NCBI GenBank assembly: GCA_903772945.1
Contig: CAICTM010000032.1
Span: 104,394 to 168,393 of the forward strand
Direction: 5' to 3'
Length of the DNA: 64,000 nt
Source: Seminavis robusta
Lineage: Eukaryota > Bacillariophyta > Bacillariophyceae > Naviculales > Naviculaceae
The notes under the pieces are model-generated. The model was not told the origin of the DNA. It did not search any database and worked only from the letters and a program-made list of their open reading frames with translations. The position numbers and the translations under genes are program-made. Below, piece by piece: positions 29,535-40,651 of the stretch. The first letter of the stretch is position 1. Each line of letters opens with the position of its first letter.

Positions 29535-30331
29535 TATTGTGGTTGCAAGTTCCTCAATGATTGGTTTGGAGGAAGCAGATCTGAACCAGAGAAAAGCTGT
29601 GCTGCTGCATGTGTTTTTGCGTCGTGAAGCAAAGATCTTTTGCGTTCTTTTTTGGTAACCAGCAAAGCTAGCAAGAGACCTGTGCCTTGGATCAACTCCA
29701 TCTCCTATGCAATCAGCAACGGTTAAAAAAATGCTTTAGTGTGGGTACGTCGGTGCGTACCTGTACCGGCACGGTACCGGTATGCTCATAATTCACCGCT
29801 CCTACTGGTGTACTCAGTACTGCTTACGATCACTGGATACCGGTACGACAGGTGAAACTTGAGTATGGTACTCGTGGTCCTTAAGACTCAAATTGATCCA
29901 GCCAATCTGTGAACAGCTAGAATACAATCAACTTTTCTAATAATCCTATTAATTAATATTCACTTGGTTCACGTTGGGATTTATTACAGTGGTTATGCAC
30001 GGAAGTCACGTCTTGTTGCGGAAGGGTCACCACAAGAAAGTCTACTACAACCACTATACTGAGCGCGCCACAGGTTTCACATTCGGAGTTCGTAGCATGC
30101 TGGGACTTCATCCAACCACGAACACCAAGCCAGCTGGCTAGCAGGACTACATACATACATGTAGATCTACAGTGGTAAAACTCCAAGCAAAGCTGCGTCA
30201 GCTCCAGCGTCTTCATCTTTCACCGGCCTTCCAGCCCCCGGAAACACTCAAAAACCGTGGAGGGGAAGTTGTTGTGGCTACTGACTGTATGTATCACAAC
30301 CAAAAAACTGATTTTTTATTGTGTAGACGAG
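29535..30331. other. Intergenic stretch, short palindromes only
   Basis: About 800 bases between divergent genes. GGTACC/ACCGGT palindromes cluster at 29740-29850. No gene is supported. Confidence 0.5.
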
Positions 30332-32667
30332 ATGAACCCGTGCCAAGAAACCAACCAGAAAAAGAGCCCCTCGTCGGCAGCTCCTTCTGTTGATGACAGG
30401 ATCAATATTGATTGCCTCCCACAGCGCGAGAGAAAGGGACAAGATGGCCTCATGAGTCTCAAGGAGCAACATACCGGTATTGACAAACAAGCAACCCAAA
30501 AGGATGAGAAAGGCCAACCGTCCAAGACCGAGTCGCCACTTCTGGGTGATAATGTCAAACGAGAAATTCCAAAGGAAGGCCAGCATTCCGACAAGGACAT
30601 GGAAAATCAAACAGAGTCGACACCAGGTTCTCCTCCTGTCATGGCAACAAAGAACCACGGAATTCAAAGCGTTATCTTTGATGTTACTGACGACATTCAA
30701 GCTATGCCGTCTCCAAACCTCAGGCATCCGAATCCAGTACTAGTACCCGGTGCCTTTCATGTCAATGGCGCTTCTTCTACTACCGGTACAACCAGTAGGC
30801 CACAACCAGGAGGAGAGACTCTTCCTGCAACCATCGAAACGGCTTCTGCCAATGCGGTCGTGGACAGCATTACTAATAATGATAATAACGACCTGGCAGT
30901 GGCCAACTTGGTGGTAGAAGAGGATCTACAGCCAGCATTTCCCGAAGATCTTGATGCTGCTGCTAGAATGAGACAAGAAAGCAACAATAATATCAAAAAG
31001 TATGGTTGTCTGGGAGCAATTTTCCTCATTGTCATTCTCATAATTGTTGTTGTTGTTGTGGTGGTGGTTTCTGTGAGAGGAAACGAACCAATGGACTCTG
31101 CACTCATGCCATCACTGCCACCAACAAGCCCTCCTACCCCAGCTCCAACAACTCTTCAGGGCTCTTGGCTGGCTTTGCTGCCAGATGAGAGTGTTCATGC
31201 TATAACAGATGACCCTGAATCACCCCAATCCAAGGCATGGCAATGGCTCCTCCAAGACTATGACTTGCTTCCTTACTACAATCATGCTCGAGTTGTCCAA
31301 AAGTTTGCCCTTGCCACTTTGTATTATGCAACAGAAGGTTCAAACTGGGCTATACAAACAAACTGGCTTAATCGCAGCGTTCATGAATGCAACTGGTACA
31401 ACAGTCCAGATTATGCATTGATGAATACACTTTCGAAACTGTATCCTGGGTATCTCAGCGGGTTCTTTCCGTCTACAGAGCAACTACCAAAGCCATGTGA
31501 CGACCATGGCCTCTATCAGCATCTTTGGCTTGATCAGAACAATTTGGCAGGTTTCTTGCCCACAGAGATCTATCTACTTTCAACCCTCAAGACACTTTCC
31601 CTTGGATACAATCAGATTGGGGGAACCATCTCTAGTCACATTGGCCAGCTCAGATCTTTGGAAGGACTCCACATCACGACGCTTCAAGATGCTGGAAACA
31701 TCCCTTCCGAAATTGGTTTATTAACCACATTGAGACACATTGGACTTCGGGATAATAACCACCAGGGGCGTATTCCAACTGAGCTCTGGCTACTCACAAA
31801 CTTGAATCATCTATTGATGGGGCTCAATCCAGACTTGCAAGGCAGCATTCCAGTAGAAGTTGGAAACTTGTCCAACCTTACTTGGCTTGGTTTAGGGGGT
31901 GGTTCTCTCACTGGTATGTAGATATTCTGTGTGAAGTCTGCAGCAATACCAGGTCCTCTGTTTTTTCGTGCTCTTCCTCACCTCAATTCATGGTCCGCTA
32001 TGCCTGTGCTTCAGGGTCCATCCCTACAGAGATTGGGAAAGCAACTTCTCTTGTATGGCTAATCTTGTATGAAAACAGATTGTCAGGAAGTCTTCCCAGT
32101 GAGTTGATGCAGCTTCCAAAGCTACGGATGCTAACGCTTTTTGAAAACTCTTTCCAAGGCACAATCCCTACAGAGTTGGGTCAAATATCCAGTCTGGCTC
32201 TGTTAACCATGAGGGATAACCACCTCACTGGTACAGTGCCAAGCGAACTGGGACTCCTTACTGGACTTGCCATCACTCTCAACCTACGGAGTAACCAACT
32301 CTCAGGAACCATTCCTTCAGAGCTTGGGCTCTTCTCAGGGCTTGCAGAGCTAGAACTCAGAGACAACCATTTCACCGGCCAGATTCCCAGTGAATTTGGT
32401 CAGCTGAAGTCCATGGGCCACCTGACGTTTGCCGGAAATGATCTCTCTGGGACCTTGCCGGAAGAGCTTGGAGCTCTACAACAGTCCCTTCATACGTTGA
32501 GGATGGAGGACAACCCGCAGCTTTCTGGCACAATCCCCATTGGTATCTGCAGCTTCAACAATAGTTGCATCTCCAATGCTATCGATACATGTGAGGGTCC
32601 CTTTGGGTTGTCTTTTGACTGTTCTGGCTTGCTTTGTGGCTGTGGCTGCATTTGTGATGAGAGATGA
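30332..32667 (+). CDS. LRR single-pass membrane protein 2, two exons
   Basis: Exons 30332-31913 and 32015-32667 join across a 101-base intron (GTATGT...CTTCAG) to give 744 residues. The join restores a repeat as LTGSIPTEIGKATSLVWLIL. The layout matches the LRR proteins at 22734 and 38264: a cytoplasmic N-terminal region of about 220 residues, then one membrane span (about 225-249, with a run of Val/Ile), and a Pro/Thr linker (PPTSPPTPAPTT). A cap follows (QKFALATLYYATEG, CNWYNS), then about ten LRRs and a C-terminal FDCSGLLCGCGCICDE. There is no kinase domain. It is a cell-surface recognition-type protein by analogy. Confidence 0.88.
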
Positions 32668-33376
32668 TGATGGGAATGAGGGGGGCATGCACCAGCTGTC
32701 ATAGATTAGATTTTATGATTATGTTTGCACACTACTAGCTAGCTTTAAATAGTAAACTAAAAGGGATGCCGTACACAAGACATCGACAGTGTTCGAGTCA
32801 AGGCCATTGCAGCTACGGTACCTACTGTTGTCAAGATCAAGTCAACAAAAGTTCATTCGAGGAGACGATGCCCGTATTTATCTGCCCGCATCATGCCAAA
32901 ACACATTCCACGTACGCCATGCTTCATTTCTGGAAGCTAACTTGAAGAACGGGTAGGTACCCTACCACACATAAGTAAAATTGCATGCTGGGACGGGAGA
33001 TAAACATAAAAATAACTATTATTACAAAGTAGCTAATTTCCCTACTCTACTCCCCCCTATTTTATTACACGGTATGGCCGGATCATACGGCCCCGTTTTG
33101 CTTCTAACACGAAAAAGGGCAGAGGCAATAATAACGAAACTGTTTCAAGAGAAACTATGACGAACGATGCGCATGGGCTGGGCGTTTGGTGGTTCCTTGC
33201 GTTGAGGTTCAGCCTGATGGTACCAAGTGGATTTACCGTGGAGAGTTCACAATCTGTCGTGACCGTGGAAGAATCTAGCAGACCGAAATTCGACCATGTA
33301 ACGCCTCGTTTCTCACGGCCACTTGTGCTCGCCTTTCTATCGAACCAAAACACTGTTCTTGCAAAAAAGACCAACC
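32668..33376. other. Intergenic stretch, nothing recognised
   Basis: About 700 bases without a supported gene. Confidence 0.5.
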
Positions 33377-34537
33377 ATGGCCGGTACGGACAATGCCCTA
33401 GGAGGCAGCAAAGTCCTCAAGTTGGCGGACTTTGTCGACCATCAAGATGGCCCGTTTGAATGGAAGAACGTGATCAAGACTGTTCGAGATCTTGTCACTT
33501 GTATCGTCACGATACTGGAGGAGGACAACCCCGAAAATGATATTGTAAGGCGTGGTTTGATTGTCTTGTGCTTTATCGGAGTGTCCGCCGAAGAAGGTTT
33601 TGCCACACTCCAAGATGCCAGCGCCACCGCGAACGCGATTGTCAAGGTACTGCGAGAATTCGCCGACAATGCCGAAATCCAGTCCTTGGGATTGGATGCA
33701 CTCATCTTCTTGTCGGAGCATCATGGCCAAACGATTGCAAGTACCATCGGTGGGATTCATGCGGTGATTGTCGACGCCATCAAGTCACACGCAACCAACA
33801 CGAATGTTGCCATTTCGGGGATTCGTTTGCTCGGGTTCCTGTGCCAACGCAAAGCCCATGTCATAGAACTCATTCAGGCAGAGGGAATGACGTCGATTGC
33901 TTTGGCCCTGGAGCATCACCAGCATCACCAGGATATTGCATTTCGGGGCTGCAAAATGATGGCCTACATGGCGTACTTTTCTCAAGCCCGAAGGGTCGAA
34001 GTCATTCCTGCGATATTAAAGACAATGCAACAGCATGAGCACAATGTCGATGTTACCACATGGGGCTGCGCGACATTCGTCAATCTCGCTCTGTCTCCTT
34101 CGTGTCAACATGGCATCGTCGAGGCGGGAGGGATCCTTGTCGTTTGCAAGGCTCTGGAAACGAATAGGAACGATCAGTCCCTCCAGACGTTTGCGATCCA
34201 GGCACTGCATAACCTGGTTATTAATGGGGTTTCCAACATGGGGTTGGTGCAAGCTTGGGACAATGTCGGCAATGTGTTGACTTCCCTGGATGCTTCAAGG
34301 GACAACTTGGAAATGCAGCGGGTGGGTGTCAATATTTTGCACGTCTTGACGACTCGTGTCGAGAAGATCAAGGAATCACGGGAACGCAATGCCATGGTTC
34401 GAGCTCTTCAAAGAGCCATTCGTATCTGTCCCGATGATCCGAACGTTCGAGAGCGAGGGCAGGAAGCACTCATTCTTCTGGGTGTTCCCTTGCAAAGCTC
34501 TCTGCAGAAAGTGATTGGACGCATGATGCGCTTGTAG
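33377..34537 (+). CDS. Armadillo-repeat protein
   Basis: A 386-residue all-helical protein starting MAGTDNALGG (ATG at 33377, context CCAACCATGG). It consists of armadillo/HEAT-like repeats of about 40-45 residues, for example AEIQSLGLDALIFLSEHHGQ, VAISGIRLLGFLCQ, VTTWGCATFVNLAL and LQTFAIQALHNLVINGVSN. The pattern of Gly-Cys-x-x-L/A-x-N-L in each helix pair is typical. Such proteins bind partners along a superhelical groove. No catalytic motif, signal peptide or membrane span is present, so a cytosolic or nuclear scaffold is likely. The identity of the partner is unknown. Confidence 0.82.
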   Translation: MAGTDNALGGSKVLKLADFVDHQDGPFEWKNVIKTVRDLVTCIVTILEEDNPENDIVRRGLIVLCFIGVSAEEGFATLQDASATANAIVKVLREFADNAEIQSLGLDALIFLSEHHGQTIASTIGGIHAVIVDAIKSHATNTNVAISGIRLLGFLCQRKAHVIELIQAEGMTSIALALEHHQHHQDIAFRGCKMMAYMAYFSQARRVEVIPAILKTMQQHEHNVDVTTWGCATFVNLALSPSCQHGIVEAGGILVVCKALETNRNDQSLQTFAIQALHNLVINGVSNMGLVQAWDNVGNVLTSLDASRDNLEMQRVGVNILHVLTTRVEKIKESRERNAMVRALQRAIRICPDDPNVRERGQEALILLGVPLQSSLQKVIGRMMRL

Positions 34538-34892
34538 GGTCGCGGGACTTTGGAAGCACATGACGGGTAACATACCACTAAGAGAATTGTTTCAGGACTG
34601 TATGCGCATGCGGAGGGACCCATTTGGGCTGGATCGTCCACGTCGATGCGTGCACGTCGTTTCCTTTGGCAAGCTTTCCTCGCTGACCAATAAATTATTA
34701 TTGTTAATCGTTGTACCGGTACTAGCTAGCTACGTTTACGGTAGCTAGTATAGCTGAATGCGTGGAAACCAACCAATCATGCATTCTACGGAGGCACAGC
34801 AGACAGCACATGCGATGGACGGCACCCATGGAAGCATCCATGGCCTTTCACAAAAACTCAAGTCCATGGGATGCCGTCGGCCATTGGCAACA

Positions 34893-36221
34893 ATGAGGGC
34901 ACGACGAGGAGAACGAAGACCAACTTGGATATTTTTGATACATATACTATTAGTTGCCGTCTTGAAGGCAAATGGATTTCAAACAAGTCCTAAAACTTAC
35001 CACACGTACCGTGCGAATCAAATTGAATCTAGGGAATGGCACCATCCAGGCGATCGTATTGCTTTGCATGCCAAAAGGGGAGCACCCTCAAGGACTGCGG
35101 AAATAGAAGATCAGCGCAAGAAAGCAATCCGCTTGAGACTCAAAATGACAAAGGAAGAGATCGATAGCCTCATTCAGAGAGAGCCTACCAGGTTGCTGAG
35201 ACTGGCGGAAGAAAACACTGCGCAAACAACGGACTGGATCCAGGAATATCTAGATATTAATGACAAGACACTCAAGAAGATTGTCATTGCATGTCCGTCC
35301 ATCTTGGGCTATCGTATCACAACACTAGAGGGGAAAATGAAATACTACCAAGAAACCCTTGGCTGGAGTATCAAGGACCTCACAAAAGTCATGGCCATGC
35401 CCACCATTCCCATTATGACTTATTCAATTGAAGAAAACATTGAGCCAAAACTACAGTGGTTTAGAAATACATTCAATGCTACGATTGATGACATTTCCAA
35501 GGTCTTTATGAAGAACCCCGTCGTTCTTCATGCTAGCCAGAATGACATGGGTGAAAGACTAGAATTCCTCCAGGACCAGTTGGCACTCAATTCAACCGAA
35601 GCAAAATGGAAATTGGTTTGTACATCTCCAGGAATCTTGGTTCTCACCAAGGACCTATTGGAGAAGAAGATATTGTGGTTCCAATCATCTTCTCTTGGCC
35701 TCACAAAAAGCCAGGCAGCCAATGTGATCAGAAAGCAACCCAAATTGCTCACCATGAGCATCAAAAGCAATTTGGAGCCTACAGTGAAATGGCTTAACCA
35801 TCGCTTTGGTCAGACTGAAACCAAAAAACTGGTTACAGTCCAACCATCCATTCTTGGATTTAGCATACACAGCAAACTTGAGCCACAGGCGGACTATATC
35901 CAAGGAACATTCGGACTCAATGAGACCGAGCTCTCAAATATGGTGTACAAATATCCTGCAATACTGGGCTATAAACAAACCAGCATGGGGGAAAAGATAC
36001 AGTTTTACACAACATGTGTTGGATCAAGACCTGAGACACTTGAATTTATCAGCAGAAATCCACGTTTACTGAGTGCTAGCCTTGATAATCGGCTGATTCC
36101 AAGGTGGGAACAAGTATTGGAGTTTGCGCTGCCAGAACGTGGGTTCACAGTGCCAATAAGCTCCCTTGCATCACTCACCAATCCAAAATGGGAGAAATAC
36201 TTGGAAAAGAGAAAAGGCTGA
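34893..36221 (+). CDS. mTERF-family protein, organelle-targeted (paralog of 53163)
   Basis: A 442-residue protein from the ATG at 34893. The frame is open to an ATG at 34758, but starting at 34893 gives exactly 27 residues before GFQ, the same as in the paralog at 53163, and puts the hydrophobic signal at the N-terminus. The body is a series of about 35-residue mTERF helical repeats (CPSILGYRITTLEGKM, QPSILGFSIHSKLEP, YPAILGYKQTSMGEK). mTERF proteins bind nucleic acid in mitochondria or plastids and affect transcription or RNA processing. The signal peptide followed by GFQTS suggests plastid import (inference). Near the end, VGSRPETLEFISRNPRLLSA is identical to the paralog. Confidence 0.85.
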   Translation: MRARRGERRPTWIFLIHILLVAVLKANGFQTSPKTYHTYRANQIESREWHHPGDRIALHAKRGAPSRTAEIEDQRKKAIRLRLKMTKEEIDSLIQREPTRLLRLAEENTAQTTDWIQEYLDINDKTLKKIVIACPSILGYRITTLEGKMKYYQETLGWSIKDLTKVMAMPTIPIMTYSIEENIEPKLQWFRNTFNATIDDISKVFMKNPVVLHASQNDMGERLEFLQDQLALNSTEAKWKLVCTSPGILVLTKDLLEKKILWFQSSSLGLTKSQAANVIRKQPKLLTMSIKSNLEPTVKWLNHRFGQTETKKLVTVQPSILGFSIHSKLEPQADYIQGTFGLNETELSNMVYKYPAILGYKQTSMGEKIQFYTTCVGSRPETLEFISRNPRLLSASLDNRLIPRWEQVLEFALPERGFTVPISSLASLTNPKWEKYLEKRKG

Positions 36222-37044
36222 AACCAAAGAATTCCAAGGCGGGAACAATTATTTCATGGAATTGGACTTTCCAAAACATGAATTCAGATTCAGGAATGTT
36301 ATCCGCGAGCTCAAGGAGAATATATTTGGAAGGAAGCCAATGTAGTATGCAGGGAGAAGAAGTGGACGACAGAATCCACTGTGAAAGTTTTTTGATTGAA
36401 TCATGCAGCTAGCTAGTTGATAGAAAGATGACCATCTTGTTGGATGTGGCTATTGCTGTTTGCTTCATTCCATAGCTAGCTAGATATCAGTACCTCGATC
36501 ATTTCCAAGCATTTCAAAACTGTACTAAGCTGTTAACCCTGCCATTCACGGTTACTGGCATCAGGGAGCACCACGGCTATCTGTGGCTTGTATTGTACTT
36601 CCCTCTCGTCCACTCTGTTGCTAATATATGGAGCTGCAGCACAGAGTTACAGTTTTTTTGTTGTTGAGTATGTAGGGAGGATATCTACCGAAGCCAGTGA
36701 GGGCCAGGCTTCGGCAGGGGCAGGCTTGGGCAAATAATTGGCTGAATCCAGGCTCGGGGAATTATGTTGAGGACCAACACGGCCGCGGGGGCCAAAGGGC
36801 TTGCTTTCCCGTTACCTGCAATCATTCTGCTTCTGCGCTTCTGCTTGCTAATCTACTATTGGTTTCACAGCTTCCGCTGGCTTCTTTGGAATAGACAAGG
36901 ATAGTTTAATTAATTAAGCTCGGTGGCAGTGCAGTGCGTTAATTAATTGTTCATTATCGAAGGGGCAATCGAAAAGAAACAATCCCACAATCCCTGACTT
37001 GATGCTGCCTAAATCTCTCAAGCTTTTTCAAGTGACCAGTGCGG
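36222..37044. other. Intergenic stretch, nothing recognised
   Basis: About 820 bases. Apart from AGCT palindromes and TTAATTAA motifs near 36905-36950, nothing is recognised. Confidence 0.5.
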
Positions 37045-37136
37045 AGGGGTCAGTTGAATTTGGTGCCATAATTTGGTGCCGGTGCAGTTCTCCTGCACCG
37101 TCCTCGCACCGCACTGCACCAAAATTAGGGGCACTT

Positions 37137-37235
37137 CAACTAGCGTAACTAGAGTAACTGACTAGCGTAACTAGCGTAACTAGCGTATGGTAACTGACGT
37201 AACTGGCGTGCAACTGATGTAACTGGCGTAGAACA
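37137..37235. repeat. Array of GTAACTAGC/GTAACTGAC-type units
   Basis: About nine short units (8-10 bp) with the core GTAACT(A/G)GC or GTAACTGAC. Confidence 0.7.
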
Positions 37236-37595
37236 TTGGAGGACGACTAACGTGGTCGTCATTTCAACTAGCTTTGTATTGTAAACAACTCTATAGAGAC
37301 AACAGAGCAACGCAACACTGTTTAAATGATTACATTAGTTTTCAAGCTTTTCAGCACTTAATCACTGCAGTGCACCTGCCTCTTTTCCAACAGCTGAGCT
37401 CTGTGAGATTCATCCAAGTCAGTCAAACAAGATGATGATCCAAGTCAGTCAAACAAGATGGTATTGCTTCTTTGAATCAAGCTCTAGAGCAATACAATTA
37501 ATTTGGTGTTAGTAGAATTTTAATGATTACTCTGTAGTAGATAAAACCTACTTGTAACTCAGTCATTGATAGCTAGCTAGCTAGTAGCTATAGAT

Positions 37596-37597
<2 letters not shown>

Positions 37598-37636
<39 letters not shown>

Positions 37637-37696
37637 CCAGCAGCACCAGCACCAGCACCAGCACAGCAGCACCAGCAGCACCAGCAGCACCAGCAT
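37598..37696. repeat. CAG/CAC trinucleotide microsatellite
   Basis: An uninterrupted (CAG)n tract of about 13 units is followed by mixed CAC-CAG units. It is non-coding as far as can be seen. Confidence 0.9.
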
Positions 37697-38263
37697 GTAG
37701 TATTGGTACATGAGTCCTCAGTCAACATGCCATGGAGATTCTTAATATCAAGGCTTTTAAATTTTTACTTTTAACATTTTTACCTAAAAGTAAAATTTCA
37801 TTTTTGTACAGGCTGGTTTCTCTGCGTCTCCCACAAAAAACACACTTGGTACATTTGCTTTAAGTCTTTGAGTCTCTCACTGGTTAAATAATTGGCTACT
37901 CATTAAATACTTAAGAACACTAGGTTCTTCTAAGGACTTAACAACTTCAACTGACGTGGAAGGTGCCATTCTTCTTTAGGAGCACTGCACCAAGGAAATG
38001 GCACCAAATTCACGCGACTCGTGCGGAGAGCTGTTGAACTGGCAGCCACCGACAACTTGATCGAGTGACAGTCTTAACTCAGTCTTCGTGCATGTTTTCG
38101 CCCTCCAACCCAGTAGTCTACATGTATTACGCCTTCAAATCAAGTCCCCTGCATTGAGCTGAACAGCTGAACCAAAGCACCTGTTATTTCCACAATTACG
38201 GTACTGTATCGTTATTACCACTGAGCTTCTTGGATTAGACTACTATACCGTCGTAGTGATACC

Positions 38264-40651
38264 ATGGTATTAGAGGATACTACCGCTGGGGTCGGTGGCA
38301 GTGGCATTGGTGTGCCTGCGTTGAAAGAGAGAAAGGAGACCGAGATGGTGGCCAACACGGACATGATCCGCCAGGCCGAAAAAGACCTCATGACGCAAAA
38401 GCTGGAGTCTTTTCAGCATCACGTCAGGGGCGAGGAAGTTCAGACTGAAACAGTCCACTTGAGAATGGCCGTGTTGCGAAACACTGGTGTCCTTGAGGAC
38501 GATGATGATGAGAATGACGATGATAGACTCCAGAAGGAGGACAAGATTTTGGCGCTGGAAGAAACCACAAAAGCAGTGCCTCCTCTGACCTCACAACAAT
38601 CACGAGCTACCGGTACAACCGCCCAAAGGAGACTGCAAATTCTCATGGATACAGGAGTCATTGAGGAGACGGAATGCAGTGGCACGGATAATAGGATCGT
38701 CCACAAGTCGGATGCTATGGACAAACTGGAGAAAAACGTGGCAATCAATAACGTACCCGTAGGCGCAGCTGTCACCGAACAGATACTACCGCGAGCCAAA
38801 ACTGATAGTAGATTACACAGTGGTTCTCACGACGACAGCGGCGGCGGCGACTCGGAAAACCCCGACAAGAATCTCCGTGACTGTGCCCCTCCTCCTACCC
38901 AGCTGGCACAAGGATCCCAAATACTCAGGACCGAGGGAGTGCCAGGCGCTTACTACCATGCGCCTTCCTGGAGACAAGATGATAGTGTGCGAGCTTCTCT
39001 GAATGATGCCTCCCTTGTCTTTGGCATAGATCAGGACGATCAAGGCAACACGCGAACTAATGAAGAAGGCTTGGCCGAGGCAAGTCCCGTATGTATATCT
39101 ACGGAATTTGCAGAACCCATTGATGTTTCAGAGCATCGTGCGGCCCGGCAGCAACGATATCAGAAAGATTTATCCAGGACAGTCAAGTTTGTACTCGTTG
39201 GAGTTGTTGTATTAATTCTGATTGGAATTGGGCTTGCTGTGGGGCTGGCCCTCAGAGATTCCTCTTCTACCGAAAGGGACAGCACGAAACAACATGTGAA
39301 AGACACGAACGGGACCATGGCACCTACCCAAGTGGACACTTCTTGGCACTGGGATCTGCCATTCACAATTCCCAACACCACCTTGCACTTTCTTCACCGT
39401 GACGTGGATGCCGCTGTACAGACTCCTCTGTACCAAGCCTATCAGTGGATGAAAGAAGATCCCTACATTGACACATACTCGGACGCAAGGCTTCTCCAAC
39501 GGTTTGTGATGGCTCTCTTTTACTATTCTACAATTGGGGAATCTTGGACAGAACAAGGAGGGGGCACTGCAACGGTCCTTGCAGATGTAATTACCACCCT
39601 GGAGCTGTCTGCTGCAGGGGTTCCAGCAAGAGAAGCTAGGAATTCAGGACAGTTACCAGACAATGGGGACGATCAAAGTGATCCCAAGCCCGAACAGAGT
39701 TCTTCCCAGTGTTGTGCCATAGGATCCAAACCATCCAGACGCCATGAGTTTGCAAAGGTGAACATTACCATGGATCAATGGTTATCCTATGAGCATTCTG
39801 AGTGCAACTGGTTCTTCACATCACCTTTGCGATACCCTACAGTCTGCAATCAAAAAGATCAACTCCAGTTCTTTGATTTGATGCACAACAACTTGATGGG
39901 GAGACTGCCTGAGGAGATTTCTTTGTTGTCTTCCTTGGAGGTACTCAATGTTGGACGCAACAAGATCCATGGGCCCATCCTGACTCAAATAGGAAACCTG
40001 AAGAAGTTGAGAGAATTTCATTTGGTGACCAATGACTTTATTGGTTCCATACCTTCTGAGATTGGCTTGCTGTCTGGCACTTTGGAAATTGTTTCTGTCA
40101 TTGACAATGACCTGTCTGGATCTCTTCCGCCTGAGTTCTGGGCTCTTTCTCACATGAAAGAACTCAAGATTGATAAAAATGGCTTGTCAGGGACTTTCCC
40201 CTCCGACATTGGCTTCCGGATGCCACACTTGCTGTTGTTTATGGTTGCCCGAAATCGCTTTACTGGCACATTACCTACATCCATCGGTCAAGCCACAGAT
40301 CTGTTTCGATTGGGCATACAATACAATGAAATCACGGGGGCTGTACCATCGGAGCTGGGACTGTTGGTCAACATTACAACAGTGCATGCCAGTGGCAATC
40401 TGTTCTCGGGAACGCTTCCATCCGAGATAGGCTTGTGGACCAACCTTGTGGACCTTCGCATTGACCAGAATCCAGGCATCACTGGCCCTGTGCCCCCAGA
40501 GCTCTGGAATTTGAATGAAACCCTCCATATCTTGCAACTCCATGGCACTGGTGTCACAGGGACTATTCCAGAGGAGATTTGTGGAAGTTTTGGTTATTTT
40601 TCTTTTGACTGTTCGACATCTTTGTGCGGTTGTGACTGCCCTTGCCAGTAA
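38264..40651 (+). CDS. LRR single-pass membrane protein 3 (no kinase)
   Basis: A 795-residue, single-exon protein. The N-terminal 300 residues are acidic and polar and repeat short motifs (LRMAVLRNTGVLEDD, LQILMDTGVIEETE). PGAYYHAPSWR matches GAYSTHPTWR in LRR protein 1. One membrane span lies at about 307-330 (KFVLVGVVVLILIGIGLAVG). The ectodomain opens with WDLPFTIPNTTLHFL and RLLQRFVMALFYYSTIGESW. After a linker and a Cys-containing cap (HSECNWFF) come about nine LRRs and the C-terminus FDCSTSLCGCDCPCQ. The whole design equals the proteins at 22734 and 30332. It is a receptor-like protein without a kinase. Confidence 0.9.
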   Translation: MVLEDTTAGVGGSGIGVPALKERKETEMVANTDMIRQAEKDLMTQKLESFQHHVRGEEVQTETVHLRMAVLRNTGVLEDDDDENDDDRLQKEDKILALEETTKAVPPLTSQQSRATGTTAQRRLQILMDTGVIEETECSGTDNRIVHKSDAMDKLEKNVAINNVPVGAAVTEQILPRAKTDSRLHSGSHDDSGGGDSENPDKNLRDCAPPPTQLAQGSQILRTEGVPGAYYHAPSWRQDDSVRASLNDASLVFGIDQDDQGNTRTNEEGLAEASPVCISTEFAEPIDVSEHRAARQQRYQKDLSRTVKFVLVGVVVLILIGIGLAVGLALRDSSSTERDSTKQHVKDTNGTMAPTQVDTSWHWDLPFTIPNTTLHFLHRDVDAAVQTPLYQAYQWMKEDPYIDTYSDARLLQRFVMALFYYSTIGESWTEQGGGTATVLADVITTLELSAAGVPAREARNSGQLPDNGDDQSDPKPEQSSSQCCAIGSKPSRRHEFAKVNITMDQWLSYEHSECNWFFTSPLRYPTVCNQKDQLQFFDLMHNNLMGRLPEEISLLSSLEVLNVGRNKIHGPILTQIGNLKKLREFHLVTNDFIGSIPSEIGLLSGTLEIVSVIDNDLSGSLPPEFWALSHMKELKIDKNGLSGTFPSDIGFRMPHLLLFMVARNRFTGTLPTSIGQATDLFRLGIQYNEITGAVPSELGLLVNITTVHASGNLFSGTLPSEIGLWTNLVDLRIDQNPGITGPVPPELWNLNETLHILQLHGTGVTGTIPEEICGSFGYFSFDCSTSLCGCDCPCQ

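Larger units (their letters stand above)
37045..38022. mobile_element. Non-autonomous inverted-repeat element carrying microsatellites
   Basis: The ends share an imperfect inverted repeat. The left has TTGAATTTGGTGCCAT followed by TTGGTGC and GCAGTTCTCCT. The right, reverse-complemented, has GTGAATTTGGTGCCAT followed by TTGGTGC and GTGCTCCT. Inside are a GTAACTAGC-type tandem array (37137-37235), a 26-bp tandem duplication (ATCCAAGTCAGTCAAACAAG, from about 37415) and a CAG microsatellite (37598-37696). No ORF is visible. Confidence 0.45.

Noticed and set aside
37598-37696. CAG repeat considered as a polyglutamine-coding exon
   Set aside because: No flanking open frame with a start or domain; lies inside an inverted-repeat element.
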